Shown here piece by piece: positions 35,459-47,858 of a stretch of DNA of 64,000 bases. Below the pieces are notes generated by a model. That model did no database searches and was not told the origin of the DNA. It was given only the letters and a program-made list of their open reading frames with translations. Numbering within the stretch: the first letter of the stretch is position 1; each line of letters begins with the position of its first letter. Location: contig NC_083343.1 of assembly GCF_019175385.1 (NCBI RefSeq), positions 51,978,457 through 52,042,456 on the forward strand. Reading direction: 5' to 3'. The DNA is from Lycium barbarum (Eukaryota; Streptophyta; Magnoliopsida; Solanales; Solanaceae). The position numbers and the translations under genes were made by a program.

Positions 35459-36950
35459 CTACATTCAAGAGAATTAACATAATCATTAGATTCATCGATA
35501 TATACTTGTCTTAGTCTTTCAAATGAATTCATTTATAGTCTACCGAAATTTCGGCAGCATCTCCCCTGTAAATACAACATCCCCGAGAATCTACCTCGGC
35601 CAATTTAACAACAACAAACCCGAGAATTCAACTCGGCCAAACTATCAACAATAATACCAACAATCATACTAACAACTTCAACAATCAATCCAAAATATAT
35701 CCTAACATTAACAACCTTCGTCACACAATTCAATGACACTTCATATTCAATTTAATCACATATAATCAAGACAATACCATTGATCCCACATTCAAGTATT
35801 AATCCGAAATCATTCTAACATGATTCAAGGACTTTCAAACAATTCACATAGTATCCAAAACGACCCAATCGACATACTGCTTCACCCGAGACCTTCCATA
35901 TGCAACAAGAACGATAACAACACATTTTCTTCTTTCCAATTCATGAGCCACACCAACAATTCACACACTATTAACATTATTTTTAATAAATACAAGAAAC
36001 TATATTCAAATCACATTGGCTTCTAAAACAGCCCGTAACAATTTCAATATTAACCCGACTCATTAAACTTTCATTATCATCATAGAATCCATAGAATTAT
36101 CAACAAAAATACTACATAAAATTAATTCATTTCTTGCCATACAAGGTAGGCCATATTCGGCCACCACCCTAACACCCCAAGTTCATGATCTTCATCCATT
36201 TCTACACACTTCAACATGTACAAACCATCCATAACATATGAAAAAGAGGATTAAACCTTACCTTTCTTCACTTATCTCTTCACTCGGCTAGGGGTTCATC
36301 GTTTGCACAAATGAATGCTTTGCTTGCTCCAACAACTACTCCATGTTGAAGAGGACCTTCCAATTGGTTGAAATACTAGGAGAAAATATTTTTTTGTTGA
36401 TCATTTTCCATGGCTCATAGTCGGCCATACCATGGCCGAATGTCTTTTTTTTTTTCTTTCTTTCTCTTCAAGCTTTCTTATGTAGTGGAAGAAAAGAGGA
36501 AAATGTCTAGAATGCCCTCACTTATTCATGTATATATAGATGGCCCCTACCAATCATAAGTGGACACATGCCCCTTTCTCCATTTTTCTTGAAGTTTCTT
36601 GGAATGAAACAAAGATGCTTAATTACCTTAATTTGTCATCACTTGTCCATATATATATAATTCCTACTACAAGGCACACATGCCACATGGCCACTTGGCC
36701 TTTTTTTGCAAGAGTTATTAACTTTCCAAAATTAATTTTTAACCCCAAATTTTTCCTTAATATTTCCATGAGCCACCTTGTGAATTTCCCTTTTTACCCT
36801 TAGCCTTTCTCAATATTTCCATATTAATAATATTCATAAATAATATTCATAACCAACTTGTACATTAAAATAATTTTGGAAAATGGTCTTGCCCTCAACT
36901 TGCTACGACTTCCTCGAAATATTCGAACGTACAAAATGCGGGCTATAACA

Positions 36951-37195
36951 ATAACATTTCTACATAGGATACGTTTTTCCTTCATACCCAACACTAGCAC
37001 ACGTGATAACATTTCCCCAGAGGATATCTTTTTTCTTCATACCCTACACTAGCACACATGATAACATTTCTACATAGGATACCTTTTTCCTTCATACACT
37101 ACACTAGCACACATGATATCATTTCCACAAAGGATACCTTTTTCCTTCATACCCTACACCAGCACACATGATAACATTTCCACGTAGGATTCTTT
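36951..37195. repeat. 55-bp tandem array
   Basis: Four full units and part of a fifth follow the pattern ATAACATTTC...GGATACCTTTTTCC...CTACACTAGCACACATG. A2 sits exactly at a unit border; a diverged unit may lie left of A2 (27205-27257). Confidence 0.85.
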
Positions 37196-37967
37196 TTTCC
37201 CAAAATCCTACACCACACCATACACATATATAGACTTGTTAGACCCCCAAGTTCGGACTTAGACGCATGCGGGCGAGGGCAGTGTCAAGGGCTTGTACAT
37301 TGCCCATGGACATGGGCCTATGTGGTTGTTGGAAGCAATGTGCGGGGTTGCATGCCTATGGCATGGTGTGCAACTAAGTCAAGATGTTTAGGTGTTGGCA
37401 AAGTAGCTTGATGAATGTCAGTGGCACAAACAGGCGCATGGCACCAGACGGGCATGCGTGCAGGCAGTTGTCACGACCCAACCCCGTAGGCCGTGATTAG
37501 TGCCCGAACTGGGCACCCGAATACACTCATCAATTCCGAATCACATACAAATAGCGTATACGGGCACAAATATCACACGCTGCCACAAATCATATCAAAC
37601 TGTCTCAGACACATTTCAAACACAGCCATACATATATATATATATATCAGAAGCCGACAAGGCTATCAAATGGCGCAACGACCCAAAACATATACAAATG
37701 CACGCCGACAAGGCTGCCATGGGGAGTGGGATCATACAAACACACCTGTACAGAAGTAGGCACAACCCACATATACGTCTACAGACCTCTAAACAGACCA
37801 ACCGAAACATATGATGGGACAGGGCCCCGCCGTACCCCTGAACAAATATACGCATATGCAACGAACGAAGATATATACCAAAATGTAGGCTCCGGAATGA
37901 GAGGAGCACTCCAAACAGCAAAAGAGGGTGTCCTAAACTGGTGGATCACCAAACTGTGCGTCTGTAC

Positions 37968-38025
37968 CTGCGGGCATGAAACGCAGCCCCCCGAAGAAAG
38001 GGGGGTCAGTACGAAAGATGTACTG
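37968..38025 (-). other. three-hairpin LTR module (D')
   Basis: Hairpin 2 is one pair longer here (CCCCCC with GGGGGG), a matched change in both arms. Confidence 0.7.
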
Positions 38026-38993
38026 AGTATGTAAAGCATAAAGTACAGAAATCCAAACCATAATTAAAGTGAAGGGTACAGAGAGAAAATACCGGATCAA
38101 TATATCAAAACCTGTACTGAAGACATATGTACATAATCAAACAGAAATCATGCATAAGGCTCAGGAACGTGGTCACCACTCCGACGCTGGTGCCATAACA
38201 CAGCATAACTCCAGAAGGTTTCAAATCTCCGTACACCCCGAACACAACATATCATATCATCAAACATATCATAAGCCATATCACAGCATAACTCCATAAA
38301 CGGAACCCGGCCCTATGGCGAGGTCTCGGGAACCGTAACACAGCATACTGCCGAATTTATCATAGTGCGCACGATCACAAACCGGCCCAGGAACCGGCGA
38401 ACGATATCAGAATAATGGGCACGAGCAGAGTAGTGCGGAAACTAATGCAATTTACATATCAAAACATTTATGAAACTGGATAAATCATATGACCACCTGT
38501 TAAGCAACTAGTCTGGACAACTGATCAATACGGAGTTTAGCTCACAAAAGTACTTCTGAAATCATATTCGTAGTTCAAAATGTAAATCAGAATATCATGG
38601 AGTAATCAAAACATTATTCTTTAATGGCTAGAGTTATAAGCAAAAGTCTCTTTTCGATATCGTACAAAGTTATGTCAATTAGGGCAACGAAGGAGACTCG
38701 GGGCTAGTGGGCCCACCTCGGTCCAAGTCGAGGCGGCGAGCAAATTTTTACAGACATTTGACCTTATGGAATCAACCATGAAAGCATAGGGGTGATTCGA
38801 TCATATTTACGAAAGTTACGAATGTTTGAACGTTTCTTTTCAACAAAGCATAAGTTTCTAATTCAATTTCACTGAATAGAATAGTGCTAAAAGTAAACTC
38901 GGATTTCTATGAGTAGAATGATCCCCGAGGTTCAAACTCAAACCTAGTACATCTAGGACATGCCAAGAGAAGAAAAGGGATAGCTTCACATAC

Positions 38994-39044
38994 CTTTTCC
39001 GCTTCCTACTCGTCTCCGAAATCGAATCTCAAGTTCGCCAAAAT
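38994..39044 (-). other. putative leader mini-exon 2 (D'), 51 nt
   Basis: Minus strand: CTGTAG before, AAAAG|GTATGTGAAGC after. Same length as in D although the sequence has diverged. Confidence 0.5.
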
Positions 39045-40836
39045 CTACAGTTTGGTCACAATTACCAAATGTCAATAGTAAGACTTTTAGCATTCGAATC
39101 TTTAATTCACTACTTGTCTTCAAAATTTTGGGCAGCATTTCCCCTATAATTTCGCCGCCCCGATAATATAACTCGGCTCAAAATATCAACACAACACCCA
39201 TAACAATATCAAAAGCATCAACAATTACTACAAAACACATTCTAACATGAATAGTCTTCCTTTATTCATAATGTCACAACTTCTACTCCAACTTCATACT
39301 TCCAAGCTATTATCAACATTTTCATGTTCGTGCGCTAATTCAAAACCATTCAAATGCAATTCGGAAGCATTTCACATTATTCTTACAAAGTGTTACATCC
39401 GACATTTTTCGCTTATTCGAAAAATTCAAGATAAATTGACTTGTGATGAATAAGGCCACAATTGGACCTTACTTGGTATGAATGTGTAGGTCATGGATTC
39501 AATGGTGTGGAATTACGAAAGGTGGCCAAGGGCAAAATTGGAATTTTGGAAACTTGCCTTATGAATTACAAGATGTAACCACCAATTTGGGCACAACAAA
39601 ATTAATAAAACAAGGCCCAAAAGGGAAGGCCCAACCAGCCATGCTATGTAAAAAAAAGGGGCCCAAGTCCATGATTTTAATTAGGTAATATTATATATGG
39701 TTATACATATCCATAGAAGGTTCAAGAAAGCAAGAAAAATCAAGAAATAGAGAACAAGACCATTTCGGGTTTGAGAGGAGAAAAAGAAAGAAAAGAAAGA
39801 AAATTCTTGGAGCCTAATCCTTGAGTTTAAAATTCAATTCTTGTGGGAATACTATTAAGTGCAAAGTCCTCTACAACTTGGTACAATTAGTTTGGCAAGA
39901 GGGCAAGTTTAGTGCAAAGTGAAGAACTTGAAGAAAGGTAAGGATTTTTTGCTTTTGTTATGTTATGGAAGGTATATGTATGTTGTAGTTTGTGTGAATG
40001 ATTGAAAAATATGGAAATTTTATGTGTTGAAAAGTATGCTTGTTGGCCGAATACATGTACATGTATTACATGTCTTGGATGATTTGAATTCATGTTGTAA
40101 TTTAGTTGTAGTGTGGTGGAAATTGTATTAGAAATGAAAGTGGAATGAATTAGTGAAAATTGAAGAATGTAGGAGGTGGCCGTGTGGTATGGTTATGTGT
40201 TGATGGAGTATGAATTTGATCTTGTTTGTATGTTAAGTGTGTTATGGTGAAGTGAATGGAACGATAACAATACTTGTTGTCTTGGAAAAATGGTTATCAA
40301 GTTGTTGTAGGAAAGTATGCAACTTTGTTATGGTTTATGTAAAAATGGAAATGAAAGTATCAAGAGGCAAATTATGATTATTGTTGATGAATTTGGAAGA
40401 TGGAAATGTATAATTAACTTGTATGTTGAAAGTTAGGAAAAATTGAATAAGTAGTGGCTTAATGGAAAGTTGGTATGTTTTGCATATCTTGTGTATATTG
40501 TGTGGAAATGGTATGATATGCCTCCGACGTATGTTGTGATGATTTTGATGGTTGATGAATATGAAAATGATAAGTTTGGTTTGGAAATGTAAGTTTGAAA
40601 CGAAAGATGTTTCGTTATGTCGAAAGATGGCTAGTGATGCCATAGTGTATGTTTTAATGTCTATTGTTGTTTTGATGTCATTCTGGGTTGTTGTGTTGAT
40701 GAATTGAGCCGAGCTAAGTCTCGGGGATGTCTTATATACAGAGGAAATGCTGCCGAAATTTCGGTAGGCAAGTATGTGTTAAGTTGGATTATTGAAAAGT
40801 TTGAAACTAACAAATGGTAAACTTGACCATTTCTAG

Positions 40837-40887
40837 ATTTTTGACGAAATTGGGATTGACGCCAAGCGAGCGTAAGGCGCTATCGAG
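40837..40887 (+). other. putative leader mini-exon 2 (D, 5' LTR), 51 nt
   Basis: Preceded by CATTTCTAG, followed by CGAG|GTATGTGAAGC. Confidence 0.5.
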
Positions 40888-41851
40888 GTATGTGAAGCAT
40901 TCCCCTATGTTCCTAGGCATGTTCTGGATGTGGTAGGCTCGGCCGTGAGCCTTAAGTACGACTCCGTTCCCCGGAATTCGAGACGGAAAACCGCTCCAAT
41001 TCCTTCAATTCAATTGAAGCTATTTTCTTACAAATTGCCTTTAAAGTGAATTTTTGTACAAAACTTCCTTAAACGGAGTCGGAACACTTCGAAACGACTA
41101 TGGATGACCTCATAAGGTCTATTAGCAATAATTTACCTATGTAGCCTCGAGTTGGTCCGAGGCGGGCCCACAAGGCCCGATATCTTCTGTAAAATTTTAA
41201 ATACTTCCGTTTTGGTCCGATTTTCTCTAAAAACTTCTGGACTATTATTTTGTGTATGATATGGCTATTTTTGTGTAATTTATACAACATGATTTCTGAA
41301 CATCTGAGAATCCAATTCTGATAATAATCTGTCGTGCCTTCCCAACTAGGATATAGGCGCGTACTATGCATACTATCCGGATATTCTGATTTTGGCTCGC
41401 CGTTTGGCACCCTTCAGTTTGATTGAGTCTGTATGTTGAGTTTGTATGTAAGTAGTTTCTCATTTATCGGTTCGTGTCTGTCTCAATGCATTCTTTCACT
41501 GCGACCCGGGCCAGGTTCTGTTATCGTGCATATTTCTCTACATTGTTCACCGCGTCCCTCGGCGTGCAGGCCGGGATCTGTATGTCTGTATGATATTATG
41601 ATCTGTGTATGGGGATGGCGGCCAGGATGGCATATAATCTGATCTGATTCTGTCTGTCCACCGCGTCCCGTACTAAGAGGGCCGGGTTCTGTTACCGCGC
41701 CCCCAGACAGGGCCGGGATCTGTATGAATGTATGCGTGTGCCATCTGTATTTATATAAGCACATGCCTCTGTATGATTCTGTATGACTCTGTACTACTCT
41801 GCATGCATAATTCTGTCCGACATACTTATGTCTGTCCGTCTGAATTACGAC

Positions 41852-41935
41852 TATATCTGTATGTCCGTATGGCTTCTGATTCTGTATGTCCGTATGGCTT
41901 CTGATTCTGTATGTCCGTATGGATTCTGATTCTGC
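41852..41935 (+). repeat. 28-bp direct repeats in D LTR
   Basis: Three copies of CTGTATGTCCGTATGGNTTC-type units. The same block is in the 3' LTR at about 47528-47611. Confidence 0.85.
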
Positions 41936-42127
41936 TCGTCTGTCCGTATTATGATTCCGTCTGTCTGTCCGAACCATAATTCTGTTTATTTGTATGGAAC
42001 ACTATTCTGTATGTCTGTCTGGATCATGACTCTGTCCGTCAGTCTGATTTATGGTTCTGTCCGTTATATTTCTGTGATTCCGGTTCGGACTATGCTTATA
42101 TCTGTTATATTTCTGCTTTACATACTT

Positions 42128-42182
42128 GGTACATTTTTCGTACTGACCCCCGTTCTTCGGGGGCTGCGTTACATGCCCGCAG
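42128..42182 (+). other. three-hairpin LTR module (D, 5' LTR)
   Basis: GGTAC-N7-GTACT, CCCCCG-N5-CGGGGG, CTGCG-N9-CGCAG. It ends 426 nt before the LTR end. Confidence 0.7.
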
Positions 42183-42612
42183 GTATAGACGCGCCAGGTG
42201 ATACGCCGCCAGTATAGGTTTCTGATCCAGCTGTTTTGAGGAGCTCCTTTGATCCGGAGCGTATATTTTTGGTATATATCTTCTGTTTTCTGTACACTCT
42301 GTATGTATGGATATTCTGGGTACGGCGGGGCCCTGTCCAGTCATATGATTCTGTATGTCTGTAGAGGCCTGTAGATAGATGTGTGGGTTACGGGTTTCGT
42401 CTGTATGTTAGTCTTATCGGCTTATCTGTAAATGTCTGTATGTTCAGGTATATATATATATTGTCGCGCGCGTGCCGTATTTGTACCGGCCTACTTCTGT
42501 AATACCCGTTTGAAAAAAAAAACTGTACGATACGAAATTCGATCAGGTAGGTATGTACGGGTACCCAGCTAGGGTGCCAGTCGCGGCCCACGGGGTTGGG
42601 TCGTGACAAAAG

Positions 42613-42624
42613 TGGTATCAGAGC
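42613..42624 (+). other. primer binding site (D)
   Basis: TGGTATCAGAGC, 4 nt after the LTR. Confidence 0.92.
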
Positions 42625-42666
42625 GGTTAGTCCTCGGAATGTCTACAGGCCGTGTCTAGTAGAGTC

Positions 42667-42704
42667 TTGTTTATCGATGTGTTGTGCACCACATCTATAA
42701 ACAG
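42667..42704 (+). ncRNA. dimerisation-type leader stem-loop (D)
   Basis: GTTTAT/ATAAAC and GATGTG/CACATC with one C/T mismatch enclose TTGTGCAC, holding the palindrome GTGCAC. Loop and stem both differ from B but stay self-complementary. Confidence 0.7.
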
Positions 42705-44229
42705 GAGGTTACAGGGCATTTAGGATGTTACCCTTCTTTGAATCTTAGATCATGCGATAGAGCCAGCTGTAGGAAATGAACTCCTATCGACTAACTTTTA
42801 ATTTCAGCCATAGGATGGCATCGACAGAAGACTATGGCTGATGATATTGGAGGCTGCACAGTACTCAGGTAAGCAATAATATGAAAGCTGTGTGTCGGAG
42901 AAGTTGTTTGAAGTGTGGCAGAAATATAAAGGTAAAGATCGAACAGAAAAGTGAACAGGAAAGTGCCTCCGATGCCGTTTGAGTTGGGCACGTGTGGTAA
43001 GTGTAGACGACGTAATAATTCTTATTTGAAGTTATCAGCCCCGTGTGGCTGCGATACGATATGATATGATATGTATGTGTGTATATATGTGTTGGCCCTG
43101 TGCGGCATGGTTGGTATTTCTGGTGTACAGGTTTCGGATAGTAAGAAATACAGAGGAAACTCTGCCCAAATTTTTCCAGGAATATGGAGGTAAATATGTA
43201 GATTGAGTACAAAAAGGTTTCGCGATACTCGTCGGAATTTAGTTTTCTTCTGTTGGTGGTTGGAGAGCATCTTACGGTAATATTTTATCAGATTTCGCCG
43301 ACTATTTGGAGACGGAATTTGTGGGATGAAAACTTAAATCTGTGGGCTGTCTGTAATCATATGTATATGTGTATGAAAGTGAATATTGAAGATTCAGAAA
43401 GGCAACAGGGTAATGGTACGACTTAGCCGGGGGTGGGACCCGCTACGAGAATTTTCCGAAAATTTGCTAAAACCCCAATTTGCCCTAAAATTAAGTGACA
43501 AAGGTCCTGCGGGGCAATTGACGAAATTATATTAGCCCTAACGCGTCAAAATGCATGAAAGTTTCAGAGTTAAGCGTGCTCAAGCCAGAGCAATTCTGGG
43601 ATGGGTGACCCCCTGGGAAGTGACACAAAATTTTTCACAAGTGTAAGTATGATAAGTATAAATGGAAATTTGGGGTAATCTAAAGGAAAAGAGAATGTGT
43701 GGAGTAATTAGTGCCCTTACAGAAGTCGCGCAGACTGATGCGGACTAAATGGGCGGAAATGAAAAGGTGCAATACCGCTCGGGAAATTGTGCGGATTCGA
43801 GTAACCGTCAGAGTCGTTCGCCAGTAAGATATTAGTAAAGATATATGTATGTGTGTATGTGTGTGTGTATGATTTTTGTCTGGTACCCATATGGATCACG
43901 AGCCGAGTCCCGGCAACTAAAATTGTGATAGACGAAAGGTTTTACTAAGCCGAATACATGAAGCGAAGCAGGGACGACGACCTGAATGTTGTCAAGGGGT
44001 AGAAAAGCCCCGATTACATTACAATTTAGTCTGGTATGACGATGTCTGAACAAGAAAATGAGTATGGATGGTAGGAAAGATGAAAGATAAGAAGTGTGAA
44101 TAAGCGGAATCTCTGAAAGAGTCGATAAGCGACACGTAAGACGATTTGTACGACAACTTGGCAAACAAGTTTCCAGTGAAGGAAAATTTTTATAAATCAC
44201 TGGAGCCTTAATAGGAGTGATCTGACTCT

Positions 44230-44745
44230 AATTCAGATTCTATCTGTTATACTTCTACACTTCCGATTCTGACAAGGCTCCGCCTATTACGCTTCTGTAC
44301 TTCTGAACTCGATTATGTTCCCATCTGATAAATCTTTGCACATCCGATTCTGAATCTGTTTCTGGTTGACATACCTCTGTATGATTAACTCTAATTGCGA
44401 ATCTGCCTAACACACCTCTGTATGTCTGACTCTGGATATGAATCCGTCTGATATGCCTCTGTACGTCTGATCTTGATCACGCGTTTGTCTGATACATCTC
44501 CGTATGTCTGATTTTAATTACGACTCTGTATGATACATTTCTGTATGTCTGATTCTGATTTCGAATCTGTCTGATACCTCTCTGTACGTCTAACTCCGAT
44601 CTCAGATTTGTCTGACATACTTCTGTACATCTGACTTCGACTACGAATCTGTCCGCCATGGTTTAGTACGTCTGCCTCCGATTACGAATCTGTCTGATAT
44701 TCTTCTACGCGTCCGGTCCTAGTTCTGAATCTACTGGTATGAAGT
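44230..44745 (+). repeat. degenerate tandem repeat of about 60 bp in D interior
   Basis: About eight units with CTCTGTATGTCTGA...ACGAATCTGTCTGATA. CTGTATGT words also fill the D LTR near 41720-42060. Confidence 0.75.
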
Positions 44746-45028
44746 GTCTGGTATGAAGAGGGATTACGATAATGTGGTAGGGAACTCAGCAGTGTAACAA
44801 GAAATGATATTGACTATGATGTCTGGAAAGCGTTCGTCTATTACAAGAATATAGCTTATAGTTCGATGATTATGTGGGGTATGAGAAAATATATTATGAA
44901 GGCATTTGAATCAGTGATGTGAAAAATTACCCCATAATGTTGGTGAAGAAGCCATGTCGGAAGGTCAACAAAGGACAACTATAAAGAGAATCCTCCCGAA
45001 GTAGTATGACGCCCCATAAGGTCGATTT

Positions 45029-45065
45029 AACATTCGAGGACGAATGTTTTTAAAGGGGGGGAGGA
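45029..45065 (+). other. polypurine tract and flanking hairpin (D)
   Basis: AACATTCGAGGACGAATGTT (8-bp stem) followed by TAAAGGGGGGGAGGA touching the 3' LTR. Confidence 0.9.
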
Positions 45066-46512
45066 TGTTACATCTGACATTTTTCGCTTATTCGAAAAAT
45101 TCAAGATAAATTGACTTGTGATGAATAAGGCCACAATTGGACCTTACTTGGTATGAATGTGTAGGTCATGAATTCAATGGTGTGGAATTACGAAAGGTGG
45201 CCAAGGGCAAAATTGGAATTTTGGAAACTTGCCTTATGAATTACAAGATGTAACCACCAATTTGGGCTCAACAAAATTAATAAAACAAGGCCCAAAAGGG
45301 AAGGCCCAACCAGCCATTCTATGTAAAAAAAAAGGGGCCCAAGTCCATGATTTTAATTAGGTAATATTATATATGGTTATACATATCCATAGAAGGTTCA
45401 AGAAAGCAAGAAAAATCAAGAAATAGAGAACAAGACCATTTCGGGTTTGAGAGGAGAAAAAGAAAGAAAAGAAAGAAAATTCTTGGAGCCTAATCCTTGA
45501 GTTTAAAATTCAATTCTTGTGGGAATACTATTAAGTGCAAAGTCCTCTACAACTTGGTACAATTAGTTTGGCAAGAGGGCAAGTTTAGTGCAAAGTGAAG
45601 AACTTGAAGAAAGGTAAGGATTTTTTGCTTTTGTTATGTTATGGAAGGTATATGTATGTTGTAGTATGTGTGAATGATTGAAAAACATGGAAATTTTGTG
45701 TGTTGAAAAGTATGCTTGTTGGCCGAATACATGTACATGTATTACATGTCTTGGATGATTTGAATTCATGTTGTAATTTAGTTGTAGTGTGGTGGAAATT
45801 GTATTAGAAATGAAAGTGGAATGAATTAGTGAAAATTGAAGAATGTAGGAGGTGGCCGTGTGGTATGGTTATGTGTTGATGCAGTATGAATTTGATCTTG
45901 TTTGTATGTTAAGTGTGTTATGGTGAAGTGAATGGAACGATAACAATCCTTGTTGTCTTGGAAAAATGGTTATCAAGTTGTTGTAGGAAAGTATTCAACT
46001 TTGTTATGGTTTATGTAAAAATGGAAATGAAAGTATCAAGAGGCAAATTATGATTATTGTTGATGAATTTGGAAGATGGAAATGTATAATTAACTTGTAT
46101 GTTGAAAGTTAGGAAAAATTGGATAAGTAGTGGCTTAATGGAAAGTTGGTATGTTTTGCATATCTTGTGTATATTGTGTGGAAATGGTATGATATGCCTC
46201 CGACGTATGTTGTGATGATTTTGATGGTTGATGAATATGAAAATGATAAGTTTGGTTTGGAAATGTAAGTTTGAAACGAAAGATGTTTCGTTATGTCGAA
46301 AGATGGCTAGTGATGCCATAGTGTATGTTTTAATGTCTATTGTTGTTTTGATGTCATTCTGGGTTGTTGTGTTGATGAATTGAGCCGAGCTAAGTCACGG
46401 GGATGTCTTATATACAGAGGAAATGCTGCCGAAATTTCGGTAGGCAAGTATGTGTTAAGTTGGATTATTGAAAAGTTTGAAACTAACAAATGGTAAACTT
46501 GACCATTTCTAG

Positions 46513-46563
46513 ATTTTTGACGAAATTGGGATTGACGCCAAGCGAGCGTAAGGCGCTATCGAG
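46513..46563 (+). other. putative leader mini-exon 2 (D, 3' LTR), 51 nt
   Basis: Identical borders to the 5' LTR copy. Confidence 0.5.
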
Positions 46564-47803
46564 GTATGTGAAGCATTCCCCTATGTTCCTACGCATGTTC
46601 TGGATGTGGTAGGCTCGGCCGCGAGCCTTAAGTACGACTCTGTTCCCCGGAATTCGAGACGGAAAACCGCTGCAATTCCTTCAATTCAATTGAAGCTATT
46701 TTCTTACAAATTGCCTTTAAAGTGAATTTTTGTGCAAAACTTCCTTAAACGGAGTCGGAACACTTCGAAACGACTATGGATGACCTCATAAGGTCTATTA
46801 GCAATAATTTACCTATGTAGCGTCGAGTTGGTCCGAGGCGGGCCCACAAGGCCCGATATCTTCTGTAAAATTTTAAATACTTCCGTTTTGGTCCGATTTT
46901 CTCTAAAAACTTCTGGACTATTATTTTGTGTATGATATGGCTATTTTTGTGTAATTTATACAACATGATTTCTGAACATCTGAGAATCCAATTCTGATAA
47001 TAATCTGTCGTGCCTTCCCAACTAGGATATAGGCGCGTACTATGCATACTATCCGGATATTCTGATTTTGGCTCGCCGTTTGGCACCCTTCAGTTTGATT
47101 GAGTCTGTATGTTCAGTCTGTATGTAAGTAGTTTCTCATTTATCGGTTCGTGTCTGTCTCAATGCATTCTTTCACTGCGACCCGGGCCAGGTTCTGTTAT
47201 CGTGCATATTTCTCTACATTGTTCACCGCGTCCCTCGGCGTGCGGGCCGGGATCTGTATGTCTGTATGATATTATGATCTGTGTATGGGGATGGCGGCCA
47301 GGATGGCATATGATCTGATCTGATTCTGTCTGTCCACCGCGTCCCGTACTAAGAGGGACGGGTTCTGTTACCGCGCCCCCAGACAGGGCCGGGATCTGTA
47401 TGAATGTATGTGTGTGCCATCTGTATTTATATAAGCACATGCCTCTGTATGATTCTGTATGACTCTGTACTACTCTGCATGCATAATTCTGTCCGACATA
47501 CTTCTGTCTGTCCGTCTGAATTACGACTATGTCTGTATGTCCGTATGGCTTCTGATTCTGTATGTCCGTATGGCTTCTGATTCTGTATGTCCGTATGGAT
47601 TCTGATTCTGCTCGTCTGTCCGTATTATGATTCCGTCTGTCTGTCCGAACCATAATTCTGTTTATTTGTATGGAACACTATTCTGTATGTCTGTCTGGAT
47701 CATGACTCTGTCCGTCAGTCTGATTTATGGTTCTGTCCGTTATATTTCTGTGATTCCGGTTCGGACTATGCTTATATCTGTTATATTTCTGCTTTACATA
47801 CTC

Positions 47804-47858
47804 GGTACATTTTTCGTACTGACCCCCGTTCTTCGGGGGCTGCGTTACATGCCCGCAG
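47804..47858 (+). other. three-hairpin LTR module (D, 3' LTR)
   Basis: Same three stems as the 5' copy; one base change upstream of hairpin 1. Confidence 0.7.

Larger units (their letters stand above)
27263..36950 (-). mobile_element. A2: complete non-autonomous LTR element (LARD-like)
   Basis: A 9.69-kb minus element with LTRs 27263-30272 and 33938-36950, an exact primer site, polypurine tract and perfect 5-bp duplication ATAAC (27258-27262, 36951-36955). LTRs differ little (three residues in 68 codons of one translated stretch). The noncoding interior aligns with A1. Its LTR is a distinct subfamily: the end reads GCGGGCTATAACA on plus. Confidence 0.9.
33938..36950 (-). mobile_element. A2 5' LTR
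   Basis: 3013 bp. Leader donor AAAG|GTAAGG at the 36261/36262 boundary. Hairpin repeats at 34685-35060, with one CCGGGAACCGGAC unit more than the 3' copy. Confidence 0.9.
39391..42608 (+). mobile_element. D 5' LTR
   Basis: 3218 bp, TGTTACATCCG...GGGTCGTGACA. Likely TATA at ATTATATATGG near 39690, leader donor GAAAG|GTAAGG with GT at 39938, CCGCGTCCC hairpin repeats at 41494-41722, then CTGTATGTCCGTATGG repeats. Confidence 0.93.
42609..45065 (+). mobile_element. D interior, noncoding
   Basis: It begins with the shared leader and an acceptor-like CTAACTTTTAATTTCAG ending at 42807. No gag or pol motif in any frame. It ends with CGAAGTAGTATGACGCCCC, which resembles the A1 interior end (19110-19140 in reverse), so A and D share terminal interior sequence. 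Confidence 0.8.

Noticed and set aside
37493..38034. Overlapping frames of 76-104 codons in several frames
   Set aside because: All lie in the U5 region of the D' LTR and overlap the three-hairpin module; no motif.
40335..40643. 102-codon minus frame identical in both D LTRs
   Set aside because: Identity follows from LTR youth. It is antisense to the LTR and has no domain.
41483..41977. 164-codon minus-strand frame repeated at 47159-47653
   Set aside because: Its presence in two copies reflects LTR duplication; the protein text comes from CTGTATGT repeats and hairpin repeats and resembles no family.
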